From assembly GCF_042932805.1 (NCBI RefSeq), contig NZ_CP170633.1, forward strand, positions 3,596,001 to 3,660,000: a DNA stretch of 64,000 nucleotides, in the 5' to 3' direction. The position numbers and the translations under genes are program-made. Origin of the DNA: Ascidiaceihabitans sp029251465. GTDB taxonomy: Bacteria > Pseudomonadota > Alphaproteobacteria > Rhodobacterales > Rhodobacteraceae. The notes below the pieces were generated by a model. The model made no database searches. It had not been told where the DNA came from and saw only the letters and a program-made list of their open reading frames with translations. This document shows, piece after piece, positions 15,298 to 24,172 of the stretch; position 1 is the stretch's first letter, and the number at the start of each line of letters is the position of its first letter.

Positions 15298-16296
15298 ATG
15301 TTAAAGACCAGAGAGATGTTGACCGCTGCGGGTACGCTTGCGTGTGCGGTTGGCATCGGATTCATCATGCAAAGTGGTGACACCGCCAAGCAACGCTACA
15401 GCGATGTTGCGACGGCAAACGCACCCGCTGAAATCCCGCCGTCCATTGTTGATGCGCATATTGCGTCGGCTGCAGGGACGCTGTTGGAAGTGCAGGATAT
15501 CACGCTGACATCGGCACAAACCGATACGTCCGATGTGATTGTGACGCCTGAAACCGGTGTTCAACTTTCCTCTGCGAGCGCGTTGGTGACACCGAAATTG
15601 GATACGCCGGTTCCTGCCGCCTCTTGCGAGATTTCAGCCGCGGCTACGGCATCCAAAGGTGCGATGATTGATGTAGAACTGGCGGCACCTTGCATGCCAA
15701 ATGAACACGTCACAGTCCATCACAACGGCATCATGTTCTCGCAATCCACTGCCCTAGACGGCAGCCTTAGCGTGTCTGTGCCTGCCATGGCAAAAGAGGC
15801 CGTGGTGATTTTTGCATTCCCGAACGGCGAAGGTGCCGTTGCCCAAGTGTCGGTTCCTGATTTGGGCCAATACGACCGCACGGCAATCCAGTGGAAAGGC
15901 GACACAGGCTTTGAAATGCACGCCCGCGAATTTGGGGCAGATTACGGTCAGGAAGGTCACGTTTGGGCCGGCGCGACACGCGATGTGGCAGCGGTTGATT
16001 CCGCACAAGGGTTTCTAACGCGCCTTGGAAATAAATCAGCTTTGGCACCATTGATGGCAGAAGTTTATACCTTTCCAACAGCGATGGGGACCCAAGATGG
16101 CATTATCGATCTAAGCGTCGAAGCCGAAGTGACATTGATGAATTGTGGCCTCGAAATCGAAGCGCAGTCACTCGAATTGCAGGGCGGACAGGTCAAAACC
16201 CAAGATTTGACCCTTGCCGTGCCGGAATGTGACGCAAAAGGTAGCTTTCTGGTGTTGAATAATTTGGTCCAAGACCTGACAGTCGCCAGCAACTAA
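15298..16296 (+). CDS. Exported or membrane-anchored protein of unknown function
   Basis: A 332-residue protein. One N-terminal hydrophobic segment (AAGTLACAVGIGFIMQS, about 11-27) precedes a Thr/Ala/Ser/Asp-rich stretch (about 30-110), then a region with beta-strand character: CMPNEHVTVHHNGIMFSQ, SVPAMAKEAVVIFAFPNGEG and a C-terminal part ending ECDAKGSFLVLNNLVQDL. Five Cys residues, including two pairs that could form disulfides, fit a periplasmic location. Similar proteins are sometimes labelled translocase because they follow secA; nothing in the sequence supports that. The next gene starts 19 bp downstream, so both are probably made together. Confidence 0.7.
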   Translation: MLKTREMLTAAGTLACAVGIGFIMQSGDTAKQRYSDVATANAPAEIPPSIVDAHIASAAGTLLEVQDITLTSAQTDTSDVIVTPETGVQLSSASALVTPKLDTPVPAASCEISAAATASKGAMIDVELAAPCMPNEHVTVHHNGIMFSQSTALDGSLSVSVPAMAKEAVVIFAFPNGEGAVAQVSVPDLGQYDRTAIQWKGDTGFEMHAREFGADYGQEGHVWAGATRDVAAVDSAQGFLTRLGNKSALAPLMAEVYTFPTAMGTQDGIIDLSVEAEVTLMNCGLEIEAQSLELQGGQVKTQDLTLAVPECDAKGSFLVLNNLVQDLTVASN

Positions 16297-16315
16297 AGCT
16301 GCGATAGGATCAGTT

Positions 16316-17875
16316 ATGACCTTGAAACGAGCGGCGGCCTTCGCCGCTCTTTTTCTTTTTACGCTAACGGGTTTTGCCCAAGCGCAAGACGTGACGCTAA
16401 CGTCGCCTGATGGTCAGGTGGAACTTAGCGGCACCCTTTTGGGATTTGATGGTGAATTCTACCGGCTGGAAACCGTCTACGGTGAATTGACCGTCGATGG
16501 ATCAGGCGTGAACTGCGAAGGACCTGCATGCCCGAATCTACAAGATTTCGTTGCCGAATTGTCCATCTCAGGCTCTGCTACGATGGGGTCGGTATTGATG
16601 CCGGCGCTGATCGAAGGATTTGCCCTGCGTCACGGGTTTCGCACCGAACGTACGTCAATCGGACCGACCCGTTTCACCTATAGCTTGTTCAACGAAAGCA
16701 GCGGAAAACTGGCGGCGGAATTTCAGTTTCGCGTGACCAATACAGACGAAGGATTTGCGGACCTGCTCGCCAATGAGGCGGACATCGTGATGGCGTTGCG
16801 TGAAATCAGACCGGGCGAACGCCAACGTGCCCGCGAGGCTGGCATGGGCGACATGACCCAAGCAAACCGCAGTCGCGTTTTGTCATTGGACGCGGTTGTG
16901 CCGATCGTGTCGGCGTCCAATCCCGTACGCTCGATTTCACCGCGCCAACTGGCCGAGGTGTTTGCAGGACGTATCACAAATTGGGTCGATTTGGGAGGGC
17001 CTGATGCACCGATCGATTTGCACATGCTGGGGGCAGATACGGGTCTTGGCCAGGCGGTCGAAGATCAGGTTTTGAAGCCGGTGAATCTGTCGCTTTCTGA
17101 TACGGTTTTACATCATGCGCGGGGTGCCGATCTTGCGCAAACCGTTTCCAAACATCCGTTTGCGATTGGGATCGCCAGCTATGCGGAAACAGGAAATGCG
17201 CAAGTTTTGACGCTAAAGGGGACATGTGGTTTTTCTTTGCAGGCCGCCCGTCGCACGATCAAAACCGAAGATTACCCCCTGACTGCGCCAATGTTTTTGT
17301 ACATTCCAGCGCGGCGTTTGCCCAAAGTCGGGCGTGATTTTCTTGGGTACACGCGTGGTCCTTCGGCGCAAATTCTAATTCGGCGTGCGGGGTTCGTGGA
17401 CCAAGCGCCCGAAGAGGTTTCAATCGCGGATCAAGGCAACCGATTTGCCAACGCGATCACAACAGCGGGGCCAGAAATTTCCCTTGAAGAATTGCAGCGT
17501 ATGACCAGAACGTTGACCGGTATGGCACGCCTGACAACATCGTTTCGTTTTGAAGCAGGATCAATCCGGTTAGACGCGCAATCGCGTTCCAATGTGCAGC
17601 AACTGGCGCGTGCGTTAGAAATCGGAAAATACGATGCGCGGCGTATTTTGTTTGTAGGATTCAGCGACGGGGATGGCGCCGCAAAGGCCAATCGCGACAT
17701 TGCCCTGCGCCGTGCAGAAGCCGTTCAACGTGCCGTTATTGCAGCCGCAGAAACGGCGAACTTGGATCGCTTGTCGTTGGGTGTCGATGCGTTTGGTGAA
17801 GCGTTGCCAATGGCTTGCGATGACAGCGAATGGGGTCGCCAAGCCAATCGCCGCGTCGAGGTTTGGGTGCGTTAA
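16316..17875 (+). CDS. PstS-like substrate-binding domain fused to OmpA-like peptidoglycan-binding domain
   Basis: A 519-residue exported protein: signal peptide (about 1-23, ending FAQAQD), a short N-terminal domain with a possible disulfide (NCEGPACP), a phosphate-binding-protein-like domain (about 80-345) starting LSISGSATMGSVLMPALIEGF and containing SPRQLAEVFAGRITNW, then an OmpA C-like domain (about 400-519). The latter keeps FVGFSDGDG and NRDIALRRAEAV, whose Asp and Arg bind diaminopimelate in OmpA proteins, and ends NRRVEVWV. It probably tethers a periplasmic ligand-binding module to peptidoglycan. Ligand unknown. No pst permease genes are adjacent. Stop shared with convergent radC (TTAA). 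Confidence 0.85.
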   Translation: MTLKRAAAFAALFLFTLTGFAQAQDVTLTSPDGQVELSGTLLGFDGEFYRLETVYGELTVDGSGVNCEGPACPNLQDFVAELSISGSATMGSVLMPALIEGFALRHGFRTERTSIGPTRFTYSLFNESSGKLAAEFQFRVTNTDEGFADLLANEADIVMALREIRPGERQRAREAGMGDMTQANRSRVLSLDAVVPIVSASNPVRSISPRQLAEVFAGRITNWVDLGGPDAPIDLHMLGADTGLGQAVEDQVLKPVNLSLSDTVLHHARGADLAQTVSKHPFAIGIASYAETGNAQVLTLKGTCGFSLQAARRTIKTEDYPLTAPMFLYIPARRLPKVGRDFLGYTRGPSAQILIRRAGFVDQAPEEVSIADQGNRFANAITTAGPEISLEELQRMTRTLTGMARLTTSFRFEAGSIRLDAQSRSNVQQLARALEIGKYDARRILFVGFSDGDGAAKANRDIALRRAEAVQRAVIAAAETANLDRLSLGVDAFGEALPMACDDSEWGRQANRRVEVWVR

Positions 17876-18642
17876 AGATAGCCGTCCGCGCGAAAGCTCA
17901 GTTCGCAAGATTTTCCGATGATCAGATGGTCGTGCAGGGTTAGGTTTAAGGCCTGACAGGCTGCAAGGATTTGGGTTGTCATATCAATATCTTGCTGCGA
18001 CGGTGTTGGGTCACCTGAGGGGTGATTGTGCACCAAAATTATCGCACTGGCGTTCAGTTCTAAGGCACGTTTGGCTACTTCACGCGGATAAACCGGAACG
18101 TGATCGACCGTGCCTTTGGCTTGTTCCTCATCCGCGATCAGGGTGTTTTTTCTGTCCAGATACAGCACGCGAAACTGTTCTGTTTCGCGGTGGGCCATGG
18201 TCGTGTGGCAGTAGTCCACCAATGCATCCCAACTGGTCAAAACTGGTTTGTGCATCACTTTCGCGCGCATCATGCGGTGGGCCGCGGCCTCGACGATTTT
18301 TAGCTCTGTTACGACAGCGTCGCCGACACCTTTGATGCTTTTCAAACGTGCGATTGGCGCTGTAATAACACGGTTAAAATCGCCAAACGTGTCCATCAAA
18401 GTGTGGGCCAATGGCTTTACGTCGCGCCGGGGAATTGCGCGGAATAGCACGAGTTCCAGCAACTCATAGTCAGGAAGTGCGTTTGCGCCGCCGTCCATAA
18501 ATCTGCTCCGCAATCGGCTACGATGGTCAGCAATGTAGGACGGGATTTTTCCAGAGGGCAGCGGCACTGACCGCGCCTCGTCCATCTGGAAAAGGCTGCC
18601 CATTTCGGCAAATGCGTGGGGGGAATTTGGAGACTGTGTCAT
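17872..18642 (-). CDS. radC: RadC-family JAMM/MPN protein
   Basis: About 256 residues. An N-terminal helix-hairpin-helix-like UPF0758 region (RLRSRFMDGG, LKSIKGVGDAVVTELKI) precedes an MPN domain whose JAMM metal site reads ILVHNHPSGDPTPSQQD. RadC proteins are conserved but their function is unsettled; the old link to recombination repair has not held up. ATG 18642 gives the usual N-terminus; an in-frame start at 18705 would add an unlikely leader overlapping the dnaJ end. It lies 41 bp downstream of dnaJ on the same strand. Confidence 0.9.
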   Translation of the reverse strand: MTQSPNSPHAFAEMGSLFQMDEARSVPLPSGKIPSYIADHRSRLRSRFMDGGANALPDYELLELVLFRAIPRRDVKPLAHTLMDTFGDFNRVITAPIARLKSIKGVGDAVVTELKIVEAAAHRMMRAKVMHKPVLTSWDALVDYCHTTMAHRETEQFRVLYLDRKNTLIADEEQAKGTVDHVPVYPREVAKRALELNASAIILVHNHPSGDPTPSQQDIDMTTQILAACQALNLTLHDHLIIGKSCELSFRADGYL

Positions 18643-18683
18643 ACACACAGCCTCGCAAATCACAGTTACAGAAAGGTTAAGGT

Positions 18684-19838
18684 TTAACCCTTCATAGAAT
18701 CCCAAAAGGATTTCACAGAAGAGAAAAAGCTGCTGCTTTCCGGGTTATTTTCTGACGACAGTTCGTCAAATTCCTTAAGCAGTTCTTTTTGGCGCGAGGT
18801 CAAGTTCACCGGCGTTTCGACTGCCAGTTCGATGAACATATCCCCGGCTGAGCCGCCACGTAGGGCAGGCATGCCCTTGCTGCGTAGACGCATTTGACGG
18901 CCGGATTGGCTGCCGGACGGGATCTGCACACGGCCACGGCCACCGTCGATTGTCGGCACTTCGATGCTGCCTCCCAAGGCTGCGGTGCTCATGGAAACGG
19001 GAACGCGGCAGAACAGGTTGACGCCGTCGCGCTCGAACAACTCGTGATCTGACACTTCGATGAAGATGTACAAATCACCTGCCGGTCCGCCGCGCATGCC
19101 TGCTTCGCCTTCGCCGGCAAGGCGAATGCGTGTCCCGGTTTCGACGCCAGCAGGGATGTTCACTGACAGTGCGCGTTCCTTTTCGACGCGGCCTGCGCCA
19201 CCACAAGATTTGCAGGGGTTGTTGATGATTTGACCAAGGCCGGAACACGTCGGGCAGGTGCGTTCAACCGTGAAGAAACCCTGCTGCGCGCGGACTTTTC
19301 CCATGCCAGAACATGTCGGGCAGGTTGATGGTTCTGCACCACCTTCAGCGCCGGATCCGTTGCAGGGATCGCACGAAATTGACGTTGGTACGTTGATCTG
19401 TTTTTGCAAACCGCTAAATGCGTCCTCAAGCGAGACATGCAAGTTGTAGCGCAAGTCAGACCCGCGCGCGGCGCGTCGTCCGCCGCCACCACGTTGCCCT
19501 GCAAAATCGCCAAACAGGTCGTCAAAAATGTCAGAGAACGCGCTGCCAAAGTCGCCTTGACCCTGACCGCCGCCAAATCCGCCGCCTTGTCGTCCGCCGC
19601 CGCCCATTCCGCCTTCAAATGCGGCGTGGCCGTAGCGGTCGTAGGCCGCTTTTTTCTCGGCGTCTTTTAAGACTTCATGCGCCTCATTTGCCTCTTTGAA
19701 CTGCTCTTCGGCTTTTGGATTGTCCGCGTTGCGGTCAGGGTGCAGTTCTTTGGCCTTGGTGCGATACCCTTTTTTGATCTCGTCAGCAGATGCGCCTTTA
19801 GAGATGCCAAGCACGTCGTAATAGTCACGTTTTGCCAT
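18684..19838 (-). CDS. dnaJ: Chaperone DnaJ
   Basis: A 384-residue full-length type I DnaJ. The J domain (1-70) holds the HPD motif in KELHPDRN; a Gly-rich linker (about 72-115) follows, then the zinc domain with four CxxCxGxG repeats (CDPCNGSG, CPTCSGMG, CPTCSGLG, CKSCGGAG), and the substrate-binding and dimerisation domains. It stimulates DnaK ATP hydrolysis and delivers clients. ATG 19838 gives MAKRDYYDVLG, the standard start. Located 78 bp after dnaK with a hairpin between. Confidence 0.97.
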   Translation of the reverse strand: MAKRDYYDVLGISKGASADEIKKGYRTKAKELHPDRNADNPKAEEQFKEANEAHEVLKDAEKKAAYDRYGHAAFEGGMGGGGRQGGGFGGGQGQGDFGSAFSDIFDDLFGDFAGQRGGGGRRAARGSDLRYNLHVSLEDAFSGLQKQINVPTSISCDPCNGSGAEGGAEPSTCPTCSGMGKVRAQQGFFTVERTCPTCSGLGQIINNPCKSCGGAGRVEKERALSVNIPAGVETGTRIRLAGEGEAGMRGGPAGDLYIFIEVSDHELFERDGVNLFCRVPVSMSTAALGGSIEVPTIDGGRGRVQIPSGSQSGRQMRLRSKGMPALRGGSAGDMFIELAVETPVNLTSRQKELLKEFDELSSENNPESSSFFSSVKSFWDSMKG

Positions 19839-19866
19839 GGATCGAATTCCTTGTTGAAACGTCAAA

Positions 19867-19893
19867 GGCCGGTCCGGCTAAAACGGACCGGCC
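19867..19893 (-). terminator. Hairpin between dnaK and dnaJ
   Basis: A perfect 10-bp GC-rich stem (GGCCGGTCCG against CGGACCGGCC) with a 7-base loop. On the minus strand the stem is followed by only TTTGACG, so it is a weak terminator or a processing/stability element that could lower dnaJ relative to dnaK. Confidence 0.6.
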
Positions 19894-19916
19894 CATTGAG
19901 CGGTTTCTGTAGACGC

Positions 19917-21827
19917 TTACGTGCGCTTGTCGTCGTCCAGATCTTCGAACTCGGCATCCAGGATGTCATCATCCATGCCTTCGTCCGCGCCTGTTGGCTC
20001 CGACGCGCCTTCGCCTTCGTCTGCAGCAGCTTTGTAGATCGCTTCACCCAGTTTCATGGCTGCTTCGGTCACGTTCTGGATGCCAGATTTGATCTTGTCC
20101 GCGTTTTCGGTTTCCAGCTCGTCATTCAGCGCAGCAATGGCCAATTCGATCGCTTCGACAGTTGTCGGATCGACTTTGTCTTTGTGCTCTTCCAGCGATT
20201 TCTCGGTGGAGTGGATGAGGCTTTCGGCCTGGTTTTTCGCTTCGATCAGCTCTTTGCGTTCTTTGTCCGCCTCGGCATTGTCTTCGGCATCCTGAACCAT
20301 TTGTTCGATGTCTGAATCGGACAGGCCGCCTGACGCTTGGATCGTGATCTTTTGCTCTTTCATCGTGCCTTTATCGAGCGCGCCGACGGCCACGATGCCG
20401 TTGGCATCGATGTCAAAGGTCACTTCGATTTGTGGCATGCCGCGTGGTGCTGGCGGGATGCTTTCGAGGTTGAAGGCGCCCAGAATTTTGTTGTCTGCAG
20501 CCATTTCGCGTTCGCCTTGGAACACGCGGATGGTCACAGCGTTCTGGTTGTCTTCGGCTGTCGAAAAGATCTGGCTTTTCTTTGTCGGGATCGTTGTGTT
20601 GCGGTCGATCAAACGTGTGAACACGCCGCCCAAAGTTTCGATGCCCAGCGACAATGGTGTTACGTCCAGCAGAACCACGTCTTTGACGTCGCCTTGCAAA
20701 ACGCCGGCTTGGATTGCGGCACCAAGGGCGACAACTTCGTCCGGGTTCACACCTTTATGAGGCTCTTTGCCAAAGAATTTGGTCACTTCTTCGATGACTT
20801 TTGGCATGCGCGTCATACCACCAACCAACACGACTTCGTCGATGTCTTTGGCGGAAAGGCCTGCGTCTTTCAACGCAGCAGCGCATGGTTTCATCGAGGC
20901 TTTGATCAGATCGCCAACAAGGCTTTCCAGTTTTGCACGCGTCAATTTCATGACCATGTGCAGCGGCTGGCCGGTAGAACCCATCGAGATAAACGGTTGG
21001 TTGATCTCTGTTTGGTTCGCGGAAGACAGTTCGATCTTGGCTTTTTCAGCAGCTTCTTTAAGACGCTGCAGGGCCATTTTGTCTTGGGTCAGATCGACGG
21101 AGTGTTCTTTTTTGAACTGATCGGCAAGGTAGTTGACGATGCGCATGTCAAAGTCTTCACCACCAAGGAACGTGTCGCCGTTGGTGGATTTAACTTCGAA
21201 CAGACCGTCGTCGATTTCCAGGATCGTGACATCGAATGTACCGCCACCAAGGTCATAGACCGCGATGGTTTGGGTTTCTTTTTTGTCCAGACCGTAGGCC
21301 AAAGCCGCGGCAGTTGGTTCGTTGATAATACGCAGCACTTCGAGGCCAGCGATTTTGCCGGCGTCTTTGGTGGCTTGGCGCTGTGCGTCGTTAAAATACG
21401 CAGGCACGGTGATGACCGCTTGGGTTACGTCTTCGCCAAGATAGCTTTCCGCTGTCTCTTTCATCTTGCCCAGGATGAAGGCAGAGATTTGAGCCGGCGA
21501 ATATTTCTCGCCTTTGGCTTCGACCCACGCGTCACCGTTGCCGCCGTCAATCACGTTGAACGGCAGGTTCTTTTTGTCTTTGGCCAGATCTGCGTCGTCA
21601 TTGCGACGACCGACAAGACGCTTAACACCAAAGATTGTGTTTTCAGGGTTTGTCACCGCTTGGCGTTTTGCAGGCTGACCTACAAGACGTTCATTGTCGG
21701 TGAAGGCCACAATGGATGGCGTTGTGCGCGCGCCTTCTGCGTTTTCGATAACGCGAGGCTGACTGCCGTCCATAATAGCAATACAAGAGTTGGTTGTTCC
21801 GAGGTCAATACCAATGACTTTGGCCAT
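19917..21827 (-). CDS. dnaK: Chaperone DnaK (Hsp70)
   Basis: A 636-residue DnaK. The ATPase domain starts with IGIDLGTTNSC; the signatures IFDVTILEIDDG-like (GGGTFDVTILEIDDG) and VLVGGMTRMPKV are present. The interdomain linker DVVLLDVTPLSLG precedes the substrate-binding domain and helical lid; the C-terminus is acidic (EFEDLDDDKRT). It is the main cytoplasmic Hsp70, working with DnaJ encoded next and GrpE encoded elsewhere. ATG 21827 gives the standard N-terminus. Confidence 0.98.
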   Translation of the reverse strand: MAKVIGIDLGTTNSCIAIMDGSQPRVIENAEGARTTPSIVAFTDNERLVGQPAKRQAVTNPENTIFGVKRLVGRRNDDADLAKDKKNLPFNVIDGGNGDAWVEAKGEKYSPAQISAFILGKMKETAESYLGEDVTQAVITVPAYFNDAQRQATKDAGKIAGLEVLRIINEPTAAALAYGLDKKETQTIAVYDLGGGTFDVTILEIDDGLFEVKSTNGDTFLGGEDFDMRIVNYLADQFKKEHSVDLTQDKMALQRLKEAAEKAKIELSSANQTEINQPFISMGSTGQPLHMVMKLTRAKLESLVGDLIKASMKPCAAALKDAGLSAKDIDEVVLVGGMTRMPKVIEEVTKFFGKEPHKGVNPDEVVALGAAIQAGVLQGDVKDVVLLDVTPLSLGIETLGGVFTRLIDRNTTIPTKKSQIFSTAEDNQNAVTIRVFQGEREMAADNKILGAFNLESIPPAPRGMPQIEVTFDIDANGIVAVGALDKGTMKEQKITIQASGGLSDSDIEQMVQDAEDNAEADKERKELIEAKNQAESLIHSTEKSLEEHKDKVDPTTVEAIELAIAALNDELETENADKIKSGIQNVTEAAMKLGEAIYKAAADEGEGASEPTGADEGMDDDILDAEFEDLDDDKRT

Positions 21828-21884
21828 ATTTTCGATCCCTTTTCATAACATAAGGCGATGTGACGAGATGCAGACCCGTTACGG

Positions 21885-21914
21885 CATCTGCGCCCCGATG
21901 GATTGATGCGCAAG
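21885..21914 (-). promoter_or_regulatory. Weak candidate heat-shock (RpoH-like) promoter of dnaK
   Basis: On the minus strand CTTGCG (21914-21909) lies 16 bp before CGCAGATG (21892-21885), a partial match to RpoH promoters (CTTG, then CCCATNT). The distance to the dnaK start is about 58 bp. Proposed mainly because dnaK is RpoH-controlled in alphaproteobacteria; the -10 match is imperfect. Confidence 0.25.
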
Positions 21915-22016
21915 AGATAGGTTCTGCGCGGTTCGGAGCGTATATAAGGACCACATATGCACCCTGCAAGCGGTCTAGGTGTGGGAAATGGAGGAATCTT
22001 TGGGAAAGAGGTGGAT

Positions 22017-22619
22017 ATGTCGGTTTTAACCTTGCGTGGTTTCGAAATTCACAAGGATTTCTTAACGTCTGAGGCGCAATCAGCGGTGTTGGAGGCTGTG
22101 CGCAGTGTTGCCATGGCGGCACCTGTGTTTTCGCCAATGACGCCGTACGGGAAACCGATGAGCGTTCGGATGACGTCGGCCGGTAAATACGGGTGGTTTT
22201 CCGACCGCACAGGGTATCGCTATGTGTCGCACCACCCCGGTGGGGCGAAATGGCCCGCGATTCCCGCACCCATTTTGGATATTTGGAACGCGGTCGCAGG
22301 GGTTGATCGTGCACCTGATTGCTGCTTGATCAATTTTTATGGCGAAGGGGCCCGCATGGGTATGCACCAAGACAAGGACGAAGCTAATTTTAGCTGGCCT
22401 GTGGTGTCCGTGTCGTTAGGTGACGATGGCTTGTTTCGGATCGGCAACACAGAACGTGGCGGCAAGACAGAGTCGATCTGGCTGACGTCCGGTGATGTAG
22501 TGGTGATGGGCGGTGATGCCCGTCTTACCCATCACGGAGTCGACAAGATCAGGTTTGGATCCTCTCGATTGCTGCCCAAAGGTGGGCGGATCAATCTGAC
22601 GCTGCGGGTCGTGGATTAG
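22017..22619 (+). CDS. alkB: AlkB-family DNA/RNA dealkylation dioxygenase
   Basis: About 200 residues of the 2-oxoglutarate/Fe(II) dioxygenase AlkB family. Iron ligands lie in MGMHQDKDE (HxD) and in the later THHGVDKI; the 2-oxoglutarate-binding Arg residues are in the C-terminal RINLTLRVV. CCLINFYGEGARMG and SVSLGDDGLFRIG are typical. It oxidatively removes methyl groups from 1-methyladenine and 3-methylcytosine. ATG 22017 has AGGTGG upstream; the in-frame start at 21957 is less likely. Its stop shares TTAG with the convergent SH3 gene. Confidence 0.92.
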   Translation: MSVLTLRGFEIHKDFLTSEAQSAVLEAVRSVAMAAPVFSPMTPYGKPMSVRMTSAGKYGWFSDRTGYRYVSHHPGGAKWPAIPAPILDIWNAVAGVDRAPDCCLINFYGEGARMGMHQDKDEANFSWPVVSVSLGDDGLFRIGNTERGGKTESIWLTSGDVVVMGGDARLTHHGVDKIRFGSSRLLPKGGRINLTLRVVD

Positions 22620-23221
22620 CGTTGAAGCGTGCAACAGCCTGCAAGGTTTGGACCGCCTGTCAGAGACAAATCAATCGATAGGCCATACAGATTGTCAGAC
22701 ATGCCATCCGAGCAGATTTTGTGCGTCATCAACGCGTCAAATTTGCGGACCCTGCCATTTTCACCCTGAATTTTACCCGCATAGGCAAAGGTTCTTGGCA
22801 TGACAGTTGTGGTCATGAGTGTTTCTAGGTCTGTAACCTTGCCTTTGCTTTCGGGCGAGGACCATTCGCTGGCCACGCCAGTTTCGTCCAGTATCAAGCC
22901 CCAAAACGGCTCTGTTCCAAAGCAACTGGCAAAGAATGGAGCCGTGTCGGACAGCGGTGTCAGGTAGCGTACTGCGGCCCAACCGACGCGTTCATTGACG
23001 TTGACCTGCCCCCATTTTCCATCGTCGCTGAGTGTGACAACTTCGACGCCAGATGCGTTGTACACAAATGCGCCAAGTAGCTCAGCCTGAGCGTTTGGTT
23101 CGGAGCGAATGTTTAGGACATCATCGGCTGCTACGCCGATCACGGCATATAATTTAGGAAAATCCGACGCCGCAGCGAAGCCGCCCCAGAAAATGCAAAC
23201 AACAGCAAAAAGGTATTTCAT
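22616..23221 (-). CDS. Exported bacterial SH3-domain protein
   Basis: About 201 residues with a signal peptide (MKYLFAVVCIFWGGFAAASD). An SH3b domain follows (about 25-85: VLNIRSEPNAQAELLG, WGQVNVNERVGWAAVRYL), then a C-terminal domain starting CFGTEPFWGLILDE that resembles COG3650-type envelope proteins. SH3b domains often bind cell-wall peptides, so a periplasmic role is likely; the precise function is unknown. The start overlaps the stop of the upstream ABC permease gene by 4 bp. Confidence 0.8.
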   Translation of the reverse strand: MKYLFAVVCIFWGGFAAASDFPKLYAVIGVAADDVLNIRSEPNAQAELLGAFVYNASGVEVVTLSDDGKWGQVNVNERVGWAAVRYLTPLSDTAPFFASCFGTEPFWGLILDETGVASEWSSPESKGKVTDLETLMTTTVMPRTFAYAGKIQGENGRVRKFDALMTHKICSDGMSDNLYGLSIDLSLTGGPNLAGCCTLQR

Positions 23222-24042
23222 CGACGTGCCCCCCAGCTGAGCGATGCATGACGGCGTGTATAAAATTCGCCCATAAGCCCCAGCATAATCAAAATCAGAC
23301 CCACATAAAACGCATATTCCCACGTACTATAACGCGGGTTGTAGTTGATAAACGCAAAACCGCGCGCCTGATCGATGCAGTGAAACAGCGGGTTCCAATC
23401 AAACATCGCTAGCATAAAGCCGGGCAGCGTGTTGGCGACAAACATCTTGCCGGACGCAATCATATTCGCGCGCTGGTACAGGGTGGTGAAAACGCTGACA
23501 GCTGTTGGGAACCACGGTTTGATCGCAAGCAAAACCAGACCCAATGCGACGCCGGTGAACCACGCGATCAACAGCATGCCGAACGCCTCAATCGGGCGAT
23601 CGATTTCAAGCGGGACAAAGGCGACGTGGTAGATGAACAAGATCATGAACAGCGACAGCACCTGAACATACAGCGCACCGATGGCGGCCGACGCAATCGA
23701 GATAATTGTGTTCATCGGCGCGTGCTGCATCATCGGGCTTGCTGGCCCTTCGGACCCAACAACAGCACCCAGCGATTTGGTGTGCGTCATGTACAAAAAG
23801 ATGCCGGACATAATGTAGATCAGAAAATCGCCACGGATCGCCGCACCACGCAGCCCAAGAATCGAAAACATCACGTAAAACGCCATCACGAAAATGACGA
23901 CCTGCAACATGTTCATCGCAATGGCCAGAAACGCATTGTTGTGCGTCTTGCGCACCGATCGCACGATGGAATGGTAGATCAGCTCTAGAATAGAAAGAGC
24001 GGATGCAAAGCCACCTTGCGGTTTGCGGACAGGTTGAAACAT
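23218..24042 (-). CDS. ABC-2 type permease for polysaccharide export
   Basis: A 274-residue inner-membrane protein with about six hydrophobic helices, of the KpsM/Wzm/TagG family: AFYVMFSILGLRGAAIRGDF, MTHTKSLGAVVG, VFTTLYQRANMIASGKMFVA and FDWNPLFHCIDQARGFAFIN match that family. Such permeases, with an ATPase, export capsule or O-antigen. No ATPase gene is beside it, so the partner must be encoded elsewhere. ATG 24042 is preferred over an in-frame start at 24141. Its position near the glycan cluster at 24970-34414 suggests a shared surface-polymer role, but it points the other way. Confidence 0.82.
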   Translation of the reverse strand: MFQPVRKPQGGFASALSILELIYHSIVRSVRKTHNNAFLAIAMNMLQVVIFVMAFYVMFSILGLRGAAIRGDFLIYIMSGIFLYMTHTKSLGAVVGSEGPASPMMQHAPMNTIISIASAAIGALYVQVLSLFMILFIYHVAFVPLEIDRPIEAFGMLLIAWFTGVALGLVLLAIKPWFPTAVSVFTTLYQRANMIASGKMFVANTLPGFMLAMFDWNPLFHCIDQARGFAFINYNPRYSTWEYAFYVGLILIMLGLMGEFYTRRHASLSWGARR

Positions 24043-24136
24043 ATGAGCTGCCTTACGCCTAGCGCGATGTGCGCACGTTAAAATCGCACGGAATTCTTGC
24101 CGTTCCGTTATCAGCGCAGCATAAGTGACAACAAAG

Positions 24137-24154
24137 CGCATTTCAACAAATGCG
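24137..24154 (+). other. Small stem-loop in the cysQ leader
   Basis: CGCATTT and AAATGCG form a perfect 7-bp stem with a 4-base loop, 18 bp before the cysQ GTG start and just upstream of its AGGAG site. It could influence translation or be the centre of a regulator site; no family is recognised. Confidence 0.35.
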
Positions 24155-24172
24155 ATGAGCAGGAGAGCAATT

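Noticed and set aside
15298..16296. Annotating this gene as a translocase subunit
   Set aside because: The only argument is the position after secA. The sequence has one N-terminal hydrophobic segment and a periplasmic-type domain, nothing like SecDEFGY or YajC.
21841..21960. A CIRCE (HrcA) operator upstream of dnaK
   Set aside because: The inverted-repeat consensus TTAGCACTC-N9-GAGTGCTAA is not present; only a short GCAGA/TCTGC repeat occurs.
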